Shown: positions 1-6,937 of the stretch, piece by piece | Layout: each line of letters begins with the position of its first letter | How positions within the stretch are numbered: the stretch's first letter is position 1 | NCBI RefSeq assembly: GCF_025567195.1 | Contig: NZ_JAOQJF010000007.1 | Coordinates: forward strand, 1-64,000 | Source of the DNA: Alitiscatomonas aceti | GTDB taxonomy: Bacteria; Bacillota; Clostridia; Lachnospirales; Lachnospiraceae | Length of the DNA: 64,000 nt | Direction: 5' to 3' | Made by a program: the position numbers and the translations under genes | The notes under the pieces: model-generated | The model's input: the letters and a program-made list of their open reading frames with translations, nothing else | Database searches by the model: none | What the model was told of the DNA's origin: nothing

Positions 1-66
1 CACATGCCACACGGTGTGTAGCATGTGTCCCAACTTACTGAACCTGGACGGTTTTAAATGATACCC
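1..66. other. Unexplained edge sequence with a hairpin
   Basis: No gene is seen. Bases 1-27 form an imperfect inverted repeat: CACATGC (1-7) pairs with GCATGTG (21-27), and inside it ACAC pairs with GTGT around a 3-base loop. It lies just past the premature end of the AIM24-like gene and could be the end of an insertion that cut that gene, but no transposase is visible here. Confidence 0.3.
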
Positions 67-333
67 TTATGCGGCCGGGCCCTTGATCCCGGTGGTGGCG
101 TTCACGTTTCCCAGCATCCACTGCATGGCTCCCGCCTGGATCGTGACCGGAGACTGGCTCAGATCACAGACCAGCTGACGCTTTTTCACATTCATCTGGG
201 CGCTGTAAAAGGCTGTGACTGCCGATGACGGAGTGATGCTGAGATCCCGCTGGTATTCGATCACCTGGAACGCCCCAAGCCTGGAAATGATCTTCACATC
301 GTCGTTGTCTGTAAAATTAGAAATCTGATACAT
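67..333 (-). pseudogene. AIM24-like protein, N-terminal fragment (88 aa)
   Basis: The product resembles the start of the AIM24/TIGR00266 family, proteins of unknown biochemical role found in many Firmicutes. Recognisable parts are the opening around FTDNDDVK, the LGAFQV segment and the QAGAMQWMLG motif followed by TTGIKG. Family members are usually well over 200 residues, but this frame stops with TAA right after IKGPAA, and the bases to the left do not continue the family in any frame I could read. The start is supported by a GGGAGGGAG ribosome site and a consensus-like promoter at 383-411. I infer a gene truncated by insertion or rearrangement; a frameshift beyond the window is less likely. 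Confidence 0.6.
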
Positions 334-382
334 AGGCTCCCTCCCTTAAGAAATCTGATAACATTGTTTTTGAATTACGGAT

Positions 383-411
383 ATCTTATCATATAAGGAA
401 GTTTCTGGCAA
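383..411 (-). promoter_or_regulatory. Sigma-A type promoter for the AIM24-like fragment
   Basis: On the minus strand TTGCCA (406-411) and TAAGAT (383-388) are separated by 17 bases and point to the AIM24-like start about 50 bases downstream. Confidence 0.5.
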
Positions 412-421
412 GAAAAACGTG

Positions 422-1753
422 CTATCCCACCAGCTGCACCAGGATCCCTCCCAGGGTCAGCATCAGAGCCCCGCAGGACCTGGTAACGATCTGGGCAAAT
501 GGAAGGAGCTCCATGCGGTGGGCGCTGCTTAAAACGGCCACATTTCCAGAGCCTCCCATGTTGGTGGTGCACATACCGGCCGCAATGGCAGATTCCAGAG
601 GATAAAATCCCGCCAGCTTTCCCAGAACTGCCGCCGTCAGCGTGATCACAGCCACCACTGCCGCCACCGCAAGCAGATAGGGAACCGTCAGCGTCTTCAG
701 GATCGAATTCAGGTCGATCAGCGTGAATCCGATCCCCGTAAGGGCTGCCGCCGTCCAGCTGTGGATGGCAAACTGCCCCCACTCCCTGGCCGCGTCCTCC
801 AGGGTCTCTGACAGGATCCCCGTTCCCTTCACCAGGACCACTGCCAGGATCATCCAGGCGTAGGTGGGGATCATGGGCAGAAATTTATGGAGCACCGCCC
901 CCAGCTGGTAAAAGGCAAAGGCTATGACCATTCCCGTACACAAGGAGCCAAAGGACGGCTTCATGGGAGGCGTTTTCTTCACCGGCCGGCCGTCGTTGAC
1001 CAGGATCCCGTTTCCCGTAAGCTCCGGCCGCCTCTTTCCAAGATTATTGAGCAGGCCGCCGAAAATAATGGCCACGCAGTTTCCAAGGACTGTGGCAGGA
1101 GCCATTTTCGTCAGCATGGCCGAGGAGTCGGCTCCCAGGGCCTGGGCATATATATCCGAAAGGGGAACTGTGCCCGCAGTCATGCCGCCGCTGGTCATGG
1201 GCACTCCCAGGTACAGGATCCCGCCCCAGAAGCCCTGGCCCAGAAGGATGCCAAAGAGTCCCGAAGCCAGGATCCCCACAGCCAGAGAAGCCGCCGCCAC
1301 CGGAAGAAGCCGCACCGTGGCCCGCAGCAGAAGCTTCCGGTCAATGTTAAACAGGCTCCCCGTAATCAGCGCTGAAATATAAAAGATCAGGAACCCGCTG
1401 TCATTGATGAAAAAATCCATGGTCGCATACGTCTGCTCCGGCAGTAATCCCACCGCCTGGATGGCCGCCGCGCCCAGGATGCAGATCACTGAACCACCCA
1501 GATACGTTTTCACCACCGGCACCGCATTTCCAATGGCATTCAGCCCTTCCCCGAACACCATCAGCACCAGAAATGCCGGTACCAGGCTTTTGGGTACACA
1601 GCCCGTATACATACAGGCCGATGTCAGCGCCAGTACCCCCAGATACAGCCCCAGGGGCATTTCCAGGATCGTCCGGCCATGGTCCTTATGACCCGCTCCC
1701 ATCCCTGCCTTGCCTTCCTGTCTTCTTTCCAAAGCTTCCCTGCACGTTTCCAA
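422..1753 (-). CDS. 2-hydroxycarboxylate transporter family protein (citrate/malate type symporter)
   Basis: A very hydrophobic 443-residue membrane protein of the 2-HCT family (CitS, MaeN, CimH), which imports citrate, malate or lactate with Na+ or H+. The family's two glycine-rich re-entrant loop regions are visible: PMTSGGMTAGTVPLS near the middle and TTNMGGSGNVAVLSSA near the C-terminus, the latter followed by a conserved arginine in a QIVTRS context. About eleven membrane segments can be counted. Length fits the family (430-450). The likely start is TTG at 1753 behind GGGAGG with 8-base spacing. It lies 38 bases downstream of greA on the same strand, so the two may be co-transcribed. The exact substrate cannot be told from sequence. 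Confidence 0.85.
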   Translation of the reverse strand: METCREALERRQEGKAGMGAGHKDHGRTILEMPLGLYLGVLALTSACMYTGCVPKSLVPAFLVLMVFGEGLNAIGNAVPVVKTYLGGSVICILGAAAIQAVGLLPEQTYATMDFFINDSGFLIFYISALITGSLFNIDRKLLLRATVRLLPVAAASLAVGILASGLFGILLGQGFWGGILYLGVPMTSGGMTAGTVPLSDIYAQALGADSSAMLTKMAPATVLGNCVAIIFGGLLNNLGKRRPELTGNGILVNDGRPVKKTPPMKPSFGSLCTGMVIAFAFYQLGAVLHKFLPMIPTYAWMILAVVLVKGTGILSETLEDAAREWGQFAIHSWTAAALTGIGFTLIDLNSILKTLTVPYLLAVAAVVAVITLTAAVLGKLAGFYPLESAIAAGMCTTNMGGSGNVAVLSSAHRMELLPFAQIVTRSCGALMLTLGGILVQLVG

Positions 1754-1791
1754 AGCCTTTTCCTCCCTCTTAAAGCCGTCCGCTGCCGTTT

Positions 1792-2295
1792 TTAAAAGCT
1801 CCTCAGAGCGTCGCTGCCATCGTCCACCGTTTTTTCGATCCTTTTTACGATTACATCATACCCTGCCTTATCATTGATCTGTACATGGACCCGGTCGCCC
1901 ACCTTATGGCCCAGCAGCGCCTTTCCCAGAGGCGACTCGGAGCTGATCAGGTTTTTAAGGGAATTTCCCCGGACTGTGGTGACGATCTTGTACGTTTCTG
2001 TTTCGTCGTCCTCCTCAAAATACACATCCACCGTATTATAAAGCCCGATCTCATCCTCTTTTGAATCGTCGGATATCACCTTTGCGGTCCTTATCATCCG
2101 TTCCAGGTACCGGATCCGGCTCTCATTTTTGTTTTTATCCTTTTTGGCTGCGTAATACTCAAAGTTTTCGCTGAGATCTCCCTGGGCCCTGGCCTCCTTT
2201 ACCGCTTCAATGGCCTCCTTACGGACCACCAGCTTCCGGTACTCGATCTCCTCCTCCATCTTTTTTATGTCATTTTTAGTCAGTTCATTATACAT
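1792..2295 (-). CDS. greA: Transcription elongation factor GreA
   Basis: GreA enters the secondary channel of RNA polymerase and stimulates cleavage of backtracked transcripts. The 167-residue product has the N-terminal antiparallel coiled coil with the tip motif GDLSENFEYYAAK (about residues 39-51), including the acidic pair that coordinates the catalytic Mg2+, and a C-terminal FKBP-like domain ending in SPLGKALLGHKVGD and a VKRIEK strand. Length is typical. ATG at 2295 has AGGAGG nine bases upstream. The neighbour on the left is the 2-HCT transporter; the membrane protein on the right is divergent. Core gene, consistent with this part being chromosome rather than mobile DNA. Confidence 0.93.
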   Translation of the reverse strand: MYNELTKNDIKKMEEEIEYRKLVVRKEAIEAVKEARAQGDLSENFEYYAAKKDKNKNESRIRYLERMIRTAKVISDDSKEDEIGLYNTVDVYFEEDDETETYKIVTTVRGNSLKNLISSESPLGKALLGHKVGDRVHVQINDKAGYDVIVKRIEKTVDDGSDALRSF

Positions 2296-2466
2296 GTCTG
2301 TGTTCCTCCTGTCATGAAAGGCGGCCCTTTCCTCTGCCGCCGTGCTACCATCTTACCGCGGACCGGGGAAAAAATCAACCGGCAGAAGAGAGCCGGCGCA
2401 GTCCCCTGTACCGGCCCTGAAACAGCAAAGGCTTTTTATGGGTATACATGTGGAAATCTCACCCGC

Positions 2467-2495
2467 TTGTTCCGGACTGGTATTTATGCTACAAT
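2467..2495 (+). promoter_or_regulatory. Promoter for the divergent membrane protein gene
   Basis: TTGTTC (2467-2472) and TACAAT (2490-2495) with a 17-base spacer, 90 bases upstream of the ATG at 2585. Confidence 0.5.
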
Positions 2496-2584
2496 GTCTG
2501 CAATACCCATTCGCCGGGTGCCTTCTGGAGTTTCTTCCTTTTACATGGGATCCGGCGTAAGAATTTCCAGAAAAGGAGAACTCC

Positions 2585-3142
2585 ATGCTGATCACGTTCA
2601 CTGCCTATATCCTGATCCCCGTTTACACCCTCCTCTTTGTGGCGGGAAGCGACTGGTTTACCACAAACTTCTCCGTTCTCGGAAATATTGCGGGCCGGAA
2701 CGAGGCCTTTGTCCTCTGGGGTCTTATGGTCGGGATCTATTTCTTCGTCTGTTTAAGAAAGATCTTCCGCCACATGCCGGAAAAGCCCGCGGGAACCTGG
2801 CTGGTGCCTCTGGCCCTGGTGCTCCTGGACTTTGCCGTCACCACGCCCTATCTGCCGGAAATGTTCCCCTTAAAGGCTTACCTTCACATCGTCTTCGCCT
2901 TTCTGGCCGCCGCATGTCTGATCCTCTGCGTATTCCTTACGGTCCTAAAGCTTTACCAGAGGGATCCCAGGGAATACAGGCCATATCTCTGGGGGATCGG
3001 AATCATCGTGGCCGTCTCTGCCTTTCTTTTTATCCTGGCAGGGATCGTCAGCAGCGCCCTGGAGATCTTCTTTACGGTCTCCATGACCTGGATGGTCTAT
3101 GGGCTTTATAAAAATATGACAGCAGGGGACGGCGTTTCGTAA
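2585..3142 (+). CDS. Small polytopic membrane protein of unknown function
   Basis: A 185-residue protein with about six hydrophobic segments (roughly residues 1-20, 40-58, 72-92, 98-122, 137-158 and 160-177) separated by short polar loops. It loosely resembles the DUF998 type of small integral membrane proteins, but I do not recognise a diagnostic motif. ATG at 2585 is preceded by AAAAGGAG at good spacing and by a promoter at 2467-2495. A longer overlapping frame on the same strand starting at 2314 crosses this promoter and has poor composition, so I prefer this frame. It stands alone, divergent from greA. Function unknown. Confidence 0.75.
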   Translation: MLITFTAYILIPVYTLLFVAGSDWFTTNFSVLGNIAGRNEAFVLWGLMVGIYFFVCLRKIFRHMPEKPAGTWLVPLALVLLDFAVTTPYLPEMFPLKAYLHIVFAFLAAACLILCVFLTVLKLYQRDPREYRPYLWGIGIIVAVSAFLFILAGIVSSALEIFFTVSMTWMVYGLYKNMTAGDGVS

Positions 3143-3150
3143 CGTCCCCT
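3124..3150 (+). other. Perfect hairpin over the stop codon of the membrane protein gene
   Basis: AGGGGACG (3124-3131) and CGTCCCCT (3143-3150) form an 8-bp stem over the TAA stop. No T-run follows, so it may protect the mRNA end rather than terminate. Confidence 0.35.
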
Positions 3151-3493
3151 GACTGTACAGACAGCCTATTCTCTGTTTCACTGGATCAATTTGCTTCCAC
3201 CTGCGATATTGTCATTACAGAATATACGTTCATGGCCTACAAACATTCTTTATTAAAGCAAGAAGGTGTCGCCATCTGGCAGCACCTTCCATGTTTTTCT
3301 TTATACAATTGGTGCTTATCCGTTGGAAAACCAGAATAACTGCCTGGAAACCTCTGAATTATTATTTAAGTGTTGGCAGCATTGACGATTGCGTCAACGC
3401 TCATTTTTGTAATATCGTTTCTGATAATCTGCAACGGCATGAAGCATACCTCCCATTCGTCAGATCAATGCTCTTGTCTGTTCAAATATCTAC
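3143..3493. other. Intergenic stretch without a recognisable gene
   Basis: About 350 bases that hold only the terminator at 3262-3300 and AT-rich sequence. I see no supported coding frame on either strand. It is the junction between the conserved chromosomal genes and the accessory nucleotidyltransferase operon. Confidence 0.5.
3262..3300 (+). terminator. Intrinsic terminator
   Basis: GAAGGTG..GCC (3262-3273) pairs with GGC..CACCTTC (3278-3289) with a small internal mismatch; GTTTTTCT follows. It would end transcription from the membrane protein gene. Confidence 0.55.
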
Positions 3494-3552
3494 TTAAAGT
3501 GTCTCATACATTGCTTCCAATTCTTCCAGAAGCTTCTCCTTTGTTCTGCCAA

Positions 3553-4245
3553 CTAACCCCAATTGCTTAATATCCACGTTTTCATCCGCTGGACAAACTC
3601 TTGAATATCGGCATAAACTCCTTGGGGAGCTGCTGTCTTGACCGTGGGATCAATCAATTCCGTCAGACGGAAAACATCATTCTTATGCTTCTTAATGTTT
3701 TTGCTGTCAACGTGTTCTCCTGCGGCCTTACGATCTGTCAAATCCATCCACGCTTTTGCCTTAAATGGAATCAAATGTGCCGCATCCAAAACAGTCACTC
3801 CATCAACAGTGACTTTCCCCTGCTTCAAGAATTCATAGTAATCCTCATCCAAAAGAATCGCGGACAGACTTGAAATATCTTCATCCATCGGCAGCGGCGT
3901 TAAAACTGCATCTTCTGGAAGCTGAATAGCATCCAGTTTTCGAGTAAAAAGTTCAATCATCGCAGGATACTGATTCGTGATAGGGTGACTAAACCGATAA
4001 AACTGCGGTGCTCCCGAACTTTTGCTGCAATGCTCATATCCCGCCTGTTTTACATATTCCCAGAATTTCTTTCCAAAATTTGCATCAACTGCGTCTATGA
4101 TCAGAACAAGGTCAATATCCTTTGTTGCTCGGAAATCCAAACCTTCTTCCGTCATCAGAATGTCACACGCCGTTCCTCCAATGATGACATATTGTTCTTC
4201 ACTGCCCTTGAACCATTCCTTAAAGCTGTCAATCCCTGTAACCAT
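3553..4245 (-). CDS. Nucleotidyltransferase of an AbiE-like toxin-antitoxin pair, C-terminus frameshifted
   Basis: The 230-residue product belongs to the DNA polymerase beta-like nucleotidyltransferase fold: GGTACDI near residue 23 and the catalytic D-x-D in TKDIDLVL near residue 41. Its pairing with a winged-helix partner that overlaps it by 17 bases matches type IV AbiEi/AbiEii systems, in which the transferase is the toxin (family knowledge). The frame ends TAG at 3553. One extra A in the AAAA run at 3579-3582 would restore a longer ending (DIKQLGLVGRTKEKLLEEL and on) to TAA at 3494, so I suspect a one-base deletion. The ATG follows GGAGGAAGATAG. It lies outside the ICE attachment site. 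Confidence 0.7.
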   Translation of the reverse strand: MVTGIDSFKEWFKGSEEQYVIIGGTACDILMTEEGLDFRATKDIDLVLIIDAVDANFGKKFWEYVKQAGYEHCSKSSGAPQFYRFSHPITNQYPAMIELFTRKLDAIQLPEDAVLTPLPMDEDISSLSAILLDEDYYEFLKQGKVTVDGVTVLDAAHLIPFKAKAWMDLTDRKAAGEHVDSKNIKKHKNDVFRLTELIDPTVKTAAPQGVYADIQEFVQRMKTWILSNWG

Positions 4246-5188
4246 CTATCTTCCTCCACAGTTCATTCAGCATTTCTTCTACTGCTTCTTCAACCCGTTC
4301 ATCCGCATCTTCTCTCAATGCCAATGCCAAAGAAAGTTCGTCTACAGTATTTCGCGTAGACAATTTTCGTGGATTGTATCTCCACATTTCTACGGCCACT
4401 TGCACCTGCGAATCCTGCAATCTATTGGTCATAACATCTTTCCATTGAGAGATTCTTTCTGCTGCATAGCATCTGACATTCGGTGCGTTCAGCATGGAAT
4501 ACTCTGCCAATGCCGAATATCCGCTTTCCAGCAAATCTGTTCCCACGAATTCTTTCGGAATATAAACCGTTCGTTTTATTGGGTTCAGCAACTTATCTCC
4601 TGCTTTTTGGAACAGTTTTTTCGGAGAATCCTCAGATTGCATGATCCTCTGTACACCTACTTTCCTGATATGCAGCAATCCCATTTCTTCAAGCTGTCTC
4701 GATGCCCTTGATATAGAAGTAGGTGTCAGTTCCAAGTCCTTCGCAGCTTGACTTGTGGATAGTTCCTGTGCCCCTCCATAAATGAAATGCAGTAGAAGCA
4801 TCTGCGCCGATGGAAGGATTTCTTCCCGTGACTTTTTTTCGGCACTGCACCGTTCCTGCAAATACACTGCCATAAAGGGCAAATAAATTTGCTTTCCATC
4901 TACAATAAACGGAATCTTCTCACGAATCAAATATTCTTTCTGGCGATAGCTAAGTTCTTTTAGCACCAGCACAACGGGCAAGTTCTCATTTTTCTGTATC
5001 CGAGCAATATGCTTTTTCAGTACTTCAATCTGCTCCAGTTCTGCCTTAGGATAAAGAAAAACCATCTTCTGCTCATTCATAGACACCATCTGTAAGCGAT
5101 ACCTTGTGACTATAAAATTGGGTAAGTGCTTAAAATCCACATCCTCATAGGTAACCTTGACTCCAAGAACTTTATTGAGATATTCCAT
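4229..5188 (-). CDS. Winged-helix regulator/antitoxin partner of the nucleotidyltransferase
   Basis: A 319-residue protein with a MarR-like winged helix in the middle: LLHFIYGGAQ, then AAKDLELTPTSISRASRQLEEMGLL with the recognition helix, then a wing around IRKVGVQRIM. The N-terminal 125 residues look like a small alpha/beta domain, and the C-terminal part (about 200-319) is unassigned and would contact the toxin if the AbiE analogy holds. It is the first gene of a two-gene operon and overlaps the transferase. CTTAACT-type repeats around its promoter (5204-5262) suggest autorepression, as known for AbiEi. Lineage-specific antitoxin is my inference; a plain transcription factor is the alternative. 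Confidence 0.65.
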   Translation of the reverse strand: MEYLNKVLGVKVTYEDVDFKHLPNFIVTRYRLQMVSMNEQKMVFLYPKAELEQIEVLKKHIARIQKNENLPVVLVLKELSYRQKEYLIREKIPFIVDGKQIYLPFMAVYLQERCSAEKKSREEILPSAQMLLLHFIYGGAQELSTSQAAKDLELTPTSISRASRQLEEMGLLHIRKVGVQRIMQSEDSPKKLFQKAGDKLLNPIKRTVYIPKEFVGTDLLESGYSALAEYSMLNAPNVRCYAAERISQWKDVMTNRLQDSQVQVAVEMWRYNPRKLSTRNTVDELSLALALREDADERVEEAVEEMLNELWRKIDGYRD

Positions 5189-5203
5189 GTCATCACCTGC
5201 AAT

Positions 5204-5262
5204 CTTAACTCTTTTTCTGTATTATAACTTATTTTAAGTTAAGGTACAATATTTGAGTTAAG
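5204..5262 (-). promoter_or_regulatory. Promoter with three operator-like repeats for the AbiE-like operon
   Basis: Minus-strand TTGTAC (5244-5249) and TATAAT (5221-5226) are 17 bases apart. The motif AGTTAAG occurs at 5255-5262 (GAGTTAAG), at 5236-5243 (AAGTTAAG, in the spacer) and inverted at 5204-5211 (CTTAACTC), flanking -35, spacer and start region. This is the layout of an autorepressed promoter. Confidence 0.65.
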
Positions 5263-5309
5263 AGTAATCAAAAATCAACATTATTAAAAGTCATTTTCAC
5301 ACAAAAAAA

Positions 5310-5343
5310 CGGTGCAGCATGAGCATTACACCCACACTGCACC
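5310..5343 (-). terminator. Terminator-like hairpin identical to one inside the ICE
   Basis: GGTGCAG (5311-5317) pairs with CTGCACC (5337-5343), and on the minus strand a run of seven T follows. The 34 bases 5310-5343 are identical to 31947-31980 behind the ICE relaxase, although this copy lies outside the rpsI attachment site. It may be a leftover of an earlier related insertion. Confidence 0.6.
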
Positions 5344-5353
5344 AGACATTCAC

Positions 5354-5384
5354 AAAAACCCTCCCGGAAGAAATCCCGGGAGGG
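5354..5384 (-). terminator. Probable native rpsI terminator
   Basis: CCCTCCCGG (5359-5367) pairs with CCGGGAGGG (5376-5384); on the minus strand TTTTT follows. It lies about 40 bases past the rpsI stop codon. Confidence 0.75.
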
Positions 5385-5422
5385 CTGTAAAATACCGTTT
5401 GAAATTGTCTGGCCGACAGAAA

Positions 5423-5473
5423 TTAACGCTTGCTGAACTGCGGAGCGCGACGAGCTGCCTTTAAGCCGTACTC
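5423..5473 (-). pseudogene. rpsI: 3' end of rpsI (ribosomal protein S9): left attachment site of the ICE
   Basis: Read on the minus strand these 51 bases give the invariant S9 tail: EYGLKAARRAPQFSKR followed by TAA. Upstream of it (5474 and beyond) the frame no longer matches S9, so only the last codons are present, next to the integrase genes. Integration into the 3' end of rpsI is an established ICE site in Firmicutes. I infer that the intact rpsI sits at the far right end of the ICE, outside this window, and that this remnant with its terminator is the original gene tail left on the other side. Confidence 0.85.
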
Positions 5474-5532
5474 ACCTGACCTTGATCCAAAAAGACCAGT
5501 ATTCATGCGGTTTTTCAGGCTTTCCTCTCTCA

Positions 5533-5567
5533 GTAAACCCATAGGTAAACCCACGAAATCGCGAAAT
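5533..5567. repeat. Short direct repeats beside the integrase, possible arm-type binding sites
   Basis: GTAAACCCA occurs at 5533-5541 and 5545-5553, and CGAAAT at 5554-5559 and 5562-5567, between the attachment site and the first integrase. Spaced direct repeats in this position are typical of integrase or excisionase arm sites. Confidence 0.4.
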
Positions 5568-5579
5568 TTTTGGTGCAGT

Positions 5580-6791
5580 TTAACGCAGCCCGAATGCAGC
5601 ATTCACAACGCTGCTTAATTCCTCAGGTTTATTATACTTGACTTTCGCATAGATGTCCATAGTCGTTTTGCTGTTCTCATGGCCTGCCAGATACTGCACT
5701 GTCTTAGGATCAACACCTTTGTAAATCAGATTGGTGATGTAGGTGTGCCGCAGCATGTGCGGAGTCACCTTGAAGTCCATCGTATACACCAGTTTGGGAT
5801 TATTCGGCTGATGCTCACCAAGCCTTGGCTTTATTCTATGCTTGATGGACTGTCCATTTACATAAGTGTAATAACAGCGTTCTGCAGTAGAACGGACTGT
5901 TATGTACTTCCAGACTCTCACAAACTGTGTTTCCGTCAAAACAGTTCCCTTCGAATTCGAGATCACATATTCCGATTCTGCTTTTTCCCTTTCTTCCTTG
6001 AGACAGGCTACCAGGCATTTTGGAATCGGAACATCTCGTTTTGCTGCCGGTGTCTTCAATAGCGTGTTGACTACCGGCTCACCGCCTTCCACATGCCATG
6101 CACGCCTTACCGAAATGTACGGCGTTTTTTCATCCAGGAATACGCAGTCCCATTTTAATCCAAGGATCTCTTCTCTACGCAATCCCGCGTACAAACCGAT
6201 CATCACGAAGACATACGGTGGAAGCTCACGAATGCTATCCAGCAAAATGGCAGTCTGTTCATCCGTCAAAGCCTCGCGCCGTTTCGCTGGCTTTCCGCCT
6301 CTTGCGCAAATCGTTTTGGATGGATTCTCTTTAATCACCTTGCTCTCTTCTGCTGAATTAAAAATGTTCTTAATCAGCATATTGAGCTGACCATACATTC
6401 CGGAAGAACCTTTTGATAACGGAACCATCAGCAGCCGCAGGTCATCTGTGGTCACCTCGTCCATATACATCTGTCCAATCGGACCCACGATGTACCGATT
6501 CATCATCCGTGCGTATCCTTCCAACGTATTAGTTCTTACCGTTCCAGACCGCATCAGCAACCATTTTTCACAGTACTCTTCCACGGTCGGATTCTCTCTA
6601 TGGAAAACCACTTCCGCGATTTTCTTCTGGGCATCTTCCACCCGGTCATACAATTCTTCGCGTGTCAGCCCATAAATCGCCACTCTCTTTCCGTCTGCAT
6701 CTGTAATCCGGGTGCGGTAATACTGTACCCCTTTCATCATCACTGTTCCGTATTCCGGAAGTTCAGCAGGACGCTTTTTCCCTTTAGCCAT
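5580..6791 (-). CDS. Tyrosine integrase (first of two)
   Basis: A 403-residue phage-type tyrosine recombinase. The N-terminal arm-binding region contains YGTVMMKGVQYYRTR; the SAM-like core-binding domain begins at PTVEEYCEKWLL; the catalytic domain shows the first arginine in GLYAGLRREEILGL, H-x-x-R in HMLRHTYI, the later histidine in LAGHENS and the tyrosine in TMDIYAKV. All are intact. The ATG follows AGGAGGAG. Its 3' end lies about 100 bases from the rpsI attachment site, the usual place for an ICE integrase, so it likely joins attP to the rpsI tail. It is a close paralog of the next gene. Confidence 0.9.
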   Translation of the reverse strand: MAKGKKRPAELPEYGTVMMKGVQYYRTRITDADGKRVAIYGLTREELYDRVEDAQKKIAEVVFHRENPTVEEYCEKWLLMRSGTVRTNTLEGYARMMNRYIVGPIGQMYMDEVTTDDLRLLMVPLSKGSSGMYGQLNMLIKNIFNSAEESKVIKENPSKTICARGGKPAKRREALTDEQTAILLDSIRELPPYVFVMIGLYAGLRREEILGLKWDCVFLDEKTPYISVRRAWHVEGGEPVVNTLLKTPAAKRDVPIPKCLVACLKEEREKAESEYVISNSKGTVLTETQFVRVWKYITVRSTAERCYYTYVNGQSIKHRIKPRLGEHQPNNPKLVYTMDFKVTPHMLRHTYITNLIYKGVDPKTVQYLAGHENSKTTMDIYAKVKYNKPEELSSVVNAAFGLR

Positions 6792-6883
6792 GTGTTCTCC
6801 TCCTATCTATCTTCATACATTGCGTGTTGTCACTTTTATTATCATGGCGTACAGCACTTCCTTCAAGGATGTCGAATGTATGT

Positions 6884-6917
6884 AAAAAGGGCAGGGATTT
6901 TTGACCATCCCTGCCCT
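6884..6917 (-). terminator. Intrinsic terminator between the two integrases
   Basis: AGGGCAGGGA (6888-6897) pairs perfectly with TCCCTGCCCT (6908-6917); TTTTT follows on the minus strand. It would end the transcript of the second integrase, so the first needs read-through or its own promoter. Confidence 0.8.
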
Positions 6918-6937
6918 AATTTCTTTCTGATTTACTC

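Noticed and set aside
2314..3111. 265-codon frame on the plus strand
   Set aside because: It runs through the promoter region and overlaps the membrane protein gene, which has the better start and clear membrane segments.
6792..6937. Second attachment site between the two integrases
   Set aside because: No copy of the rpsI tail is present there; only a terminator and leader sequence.
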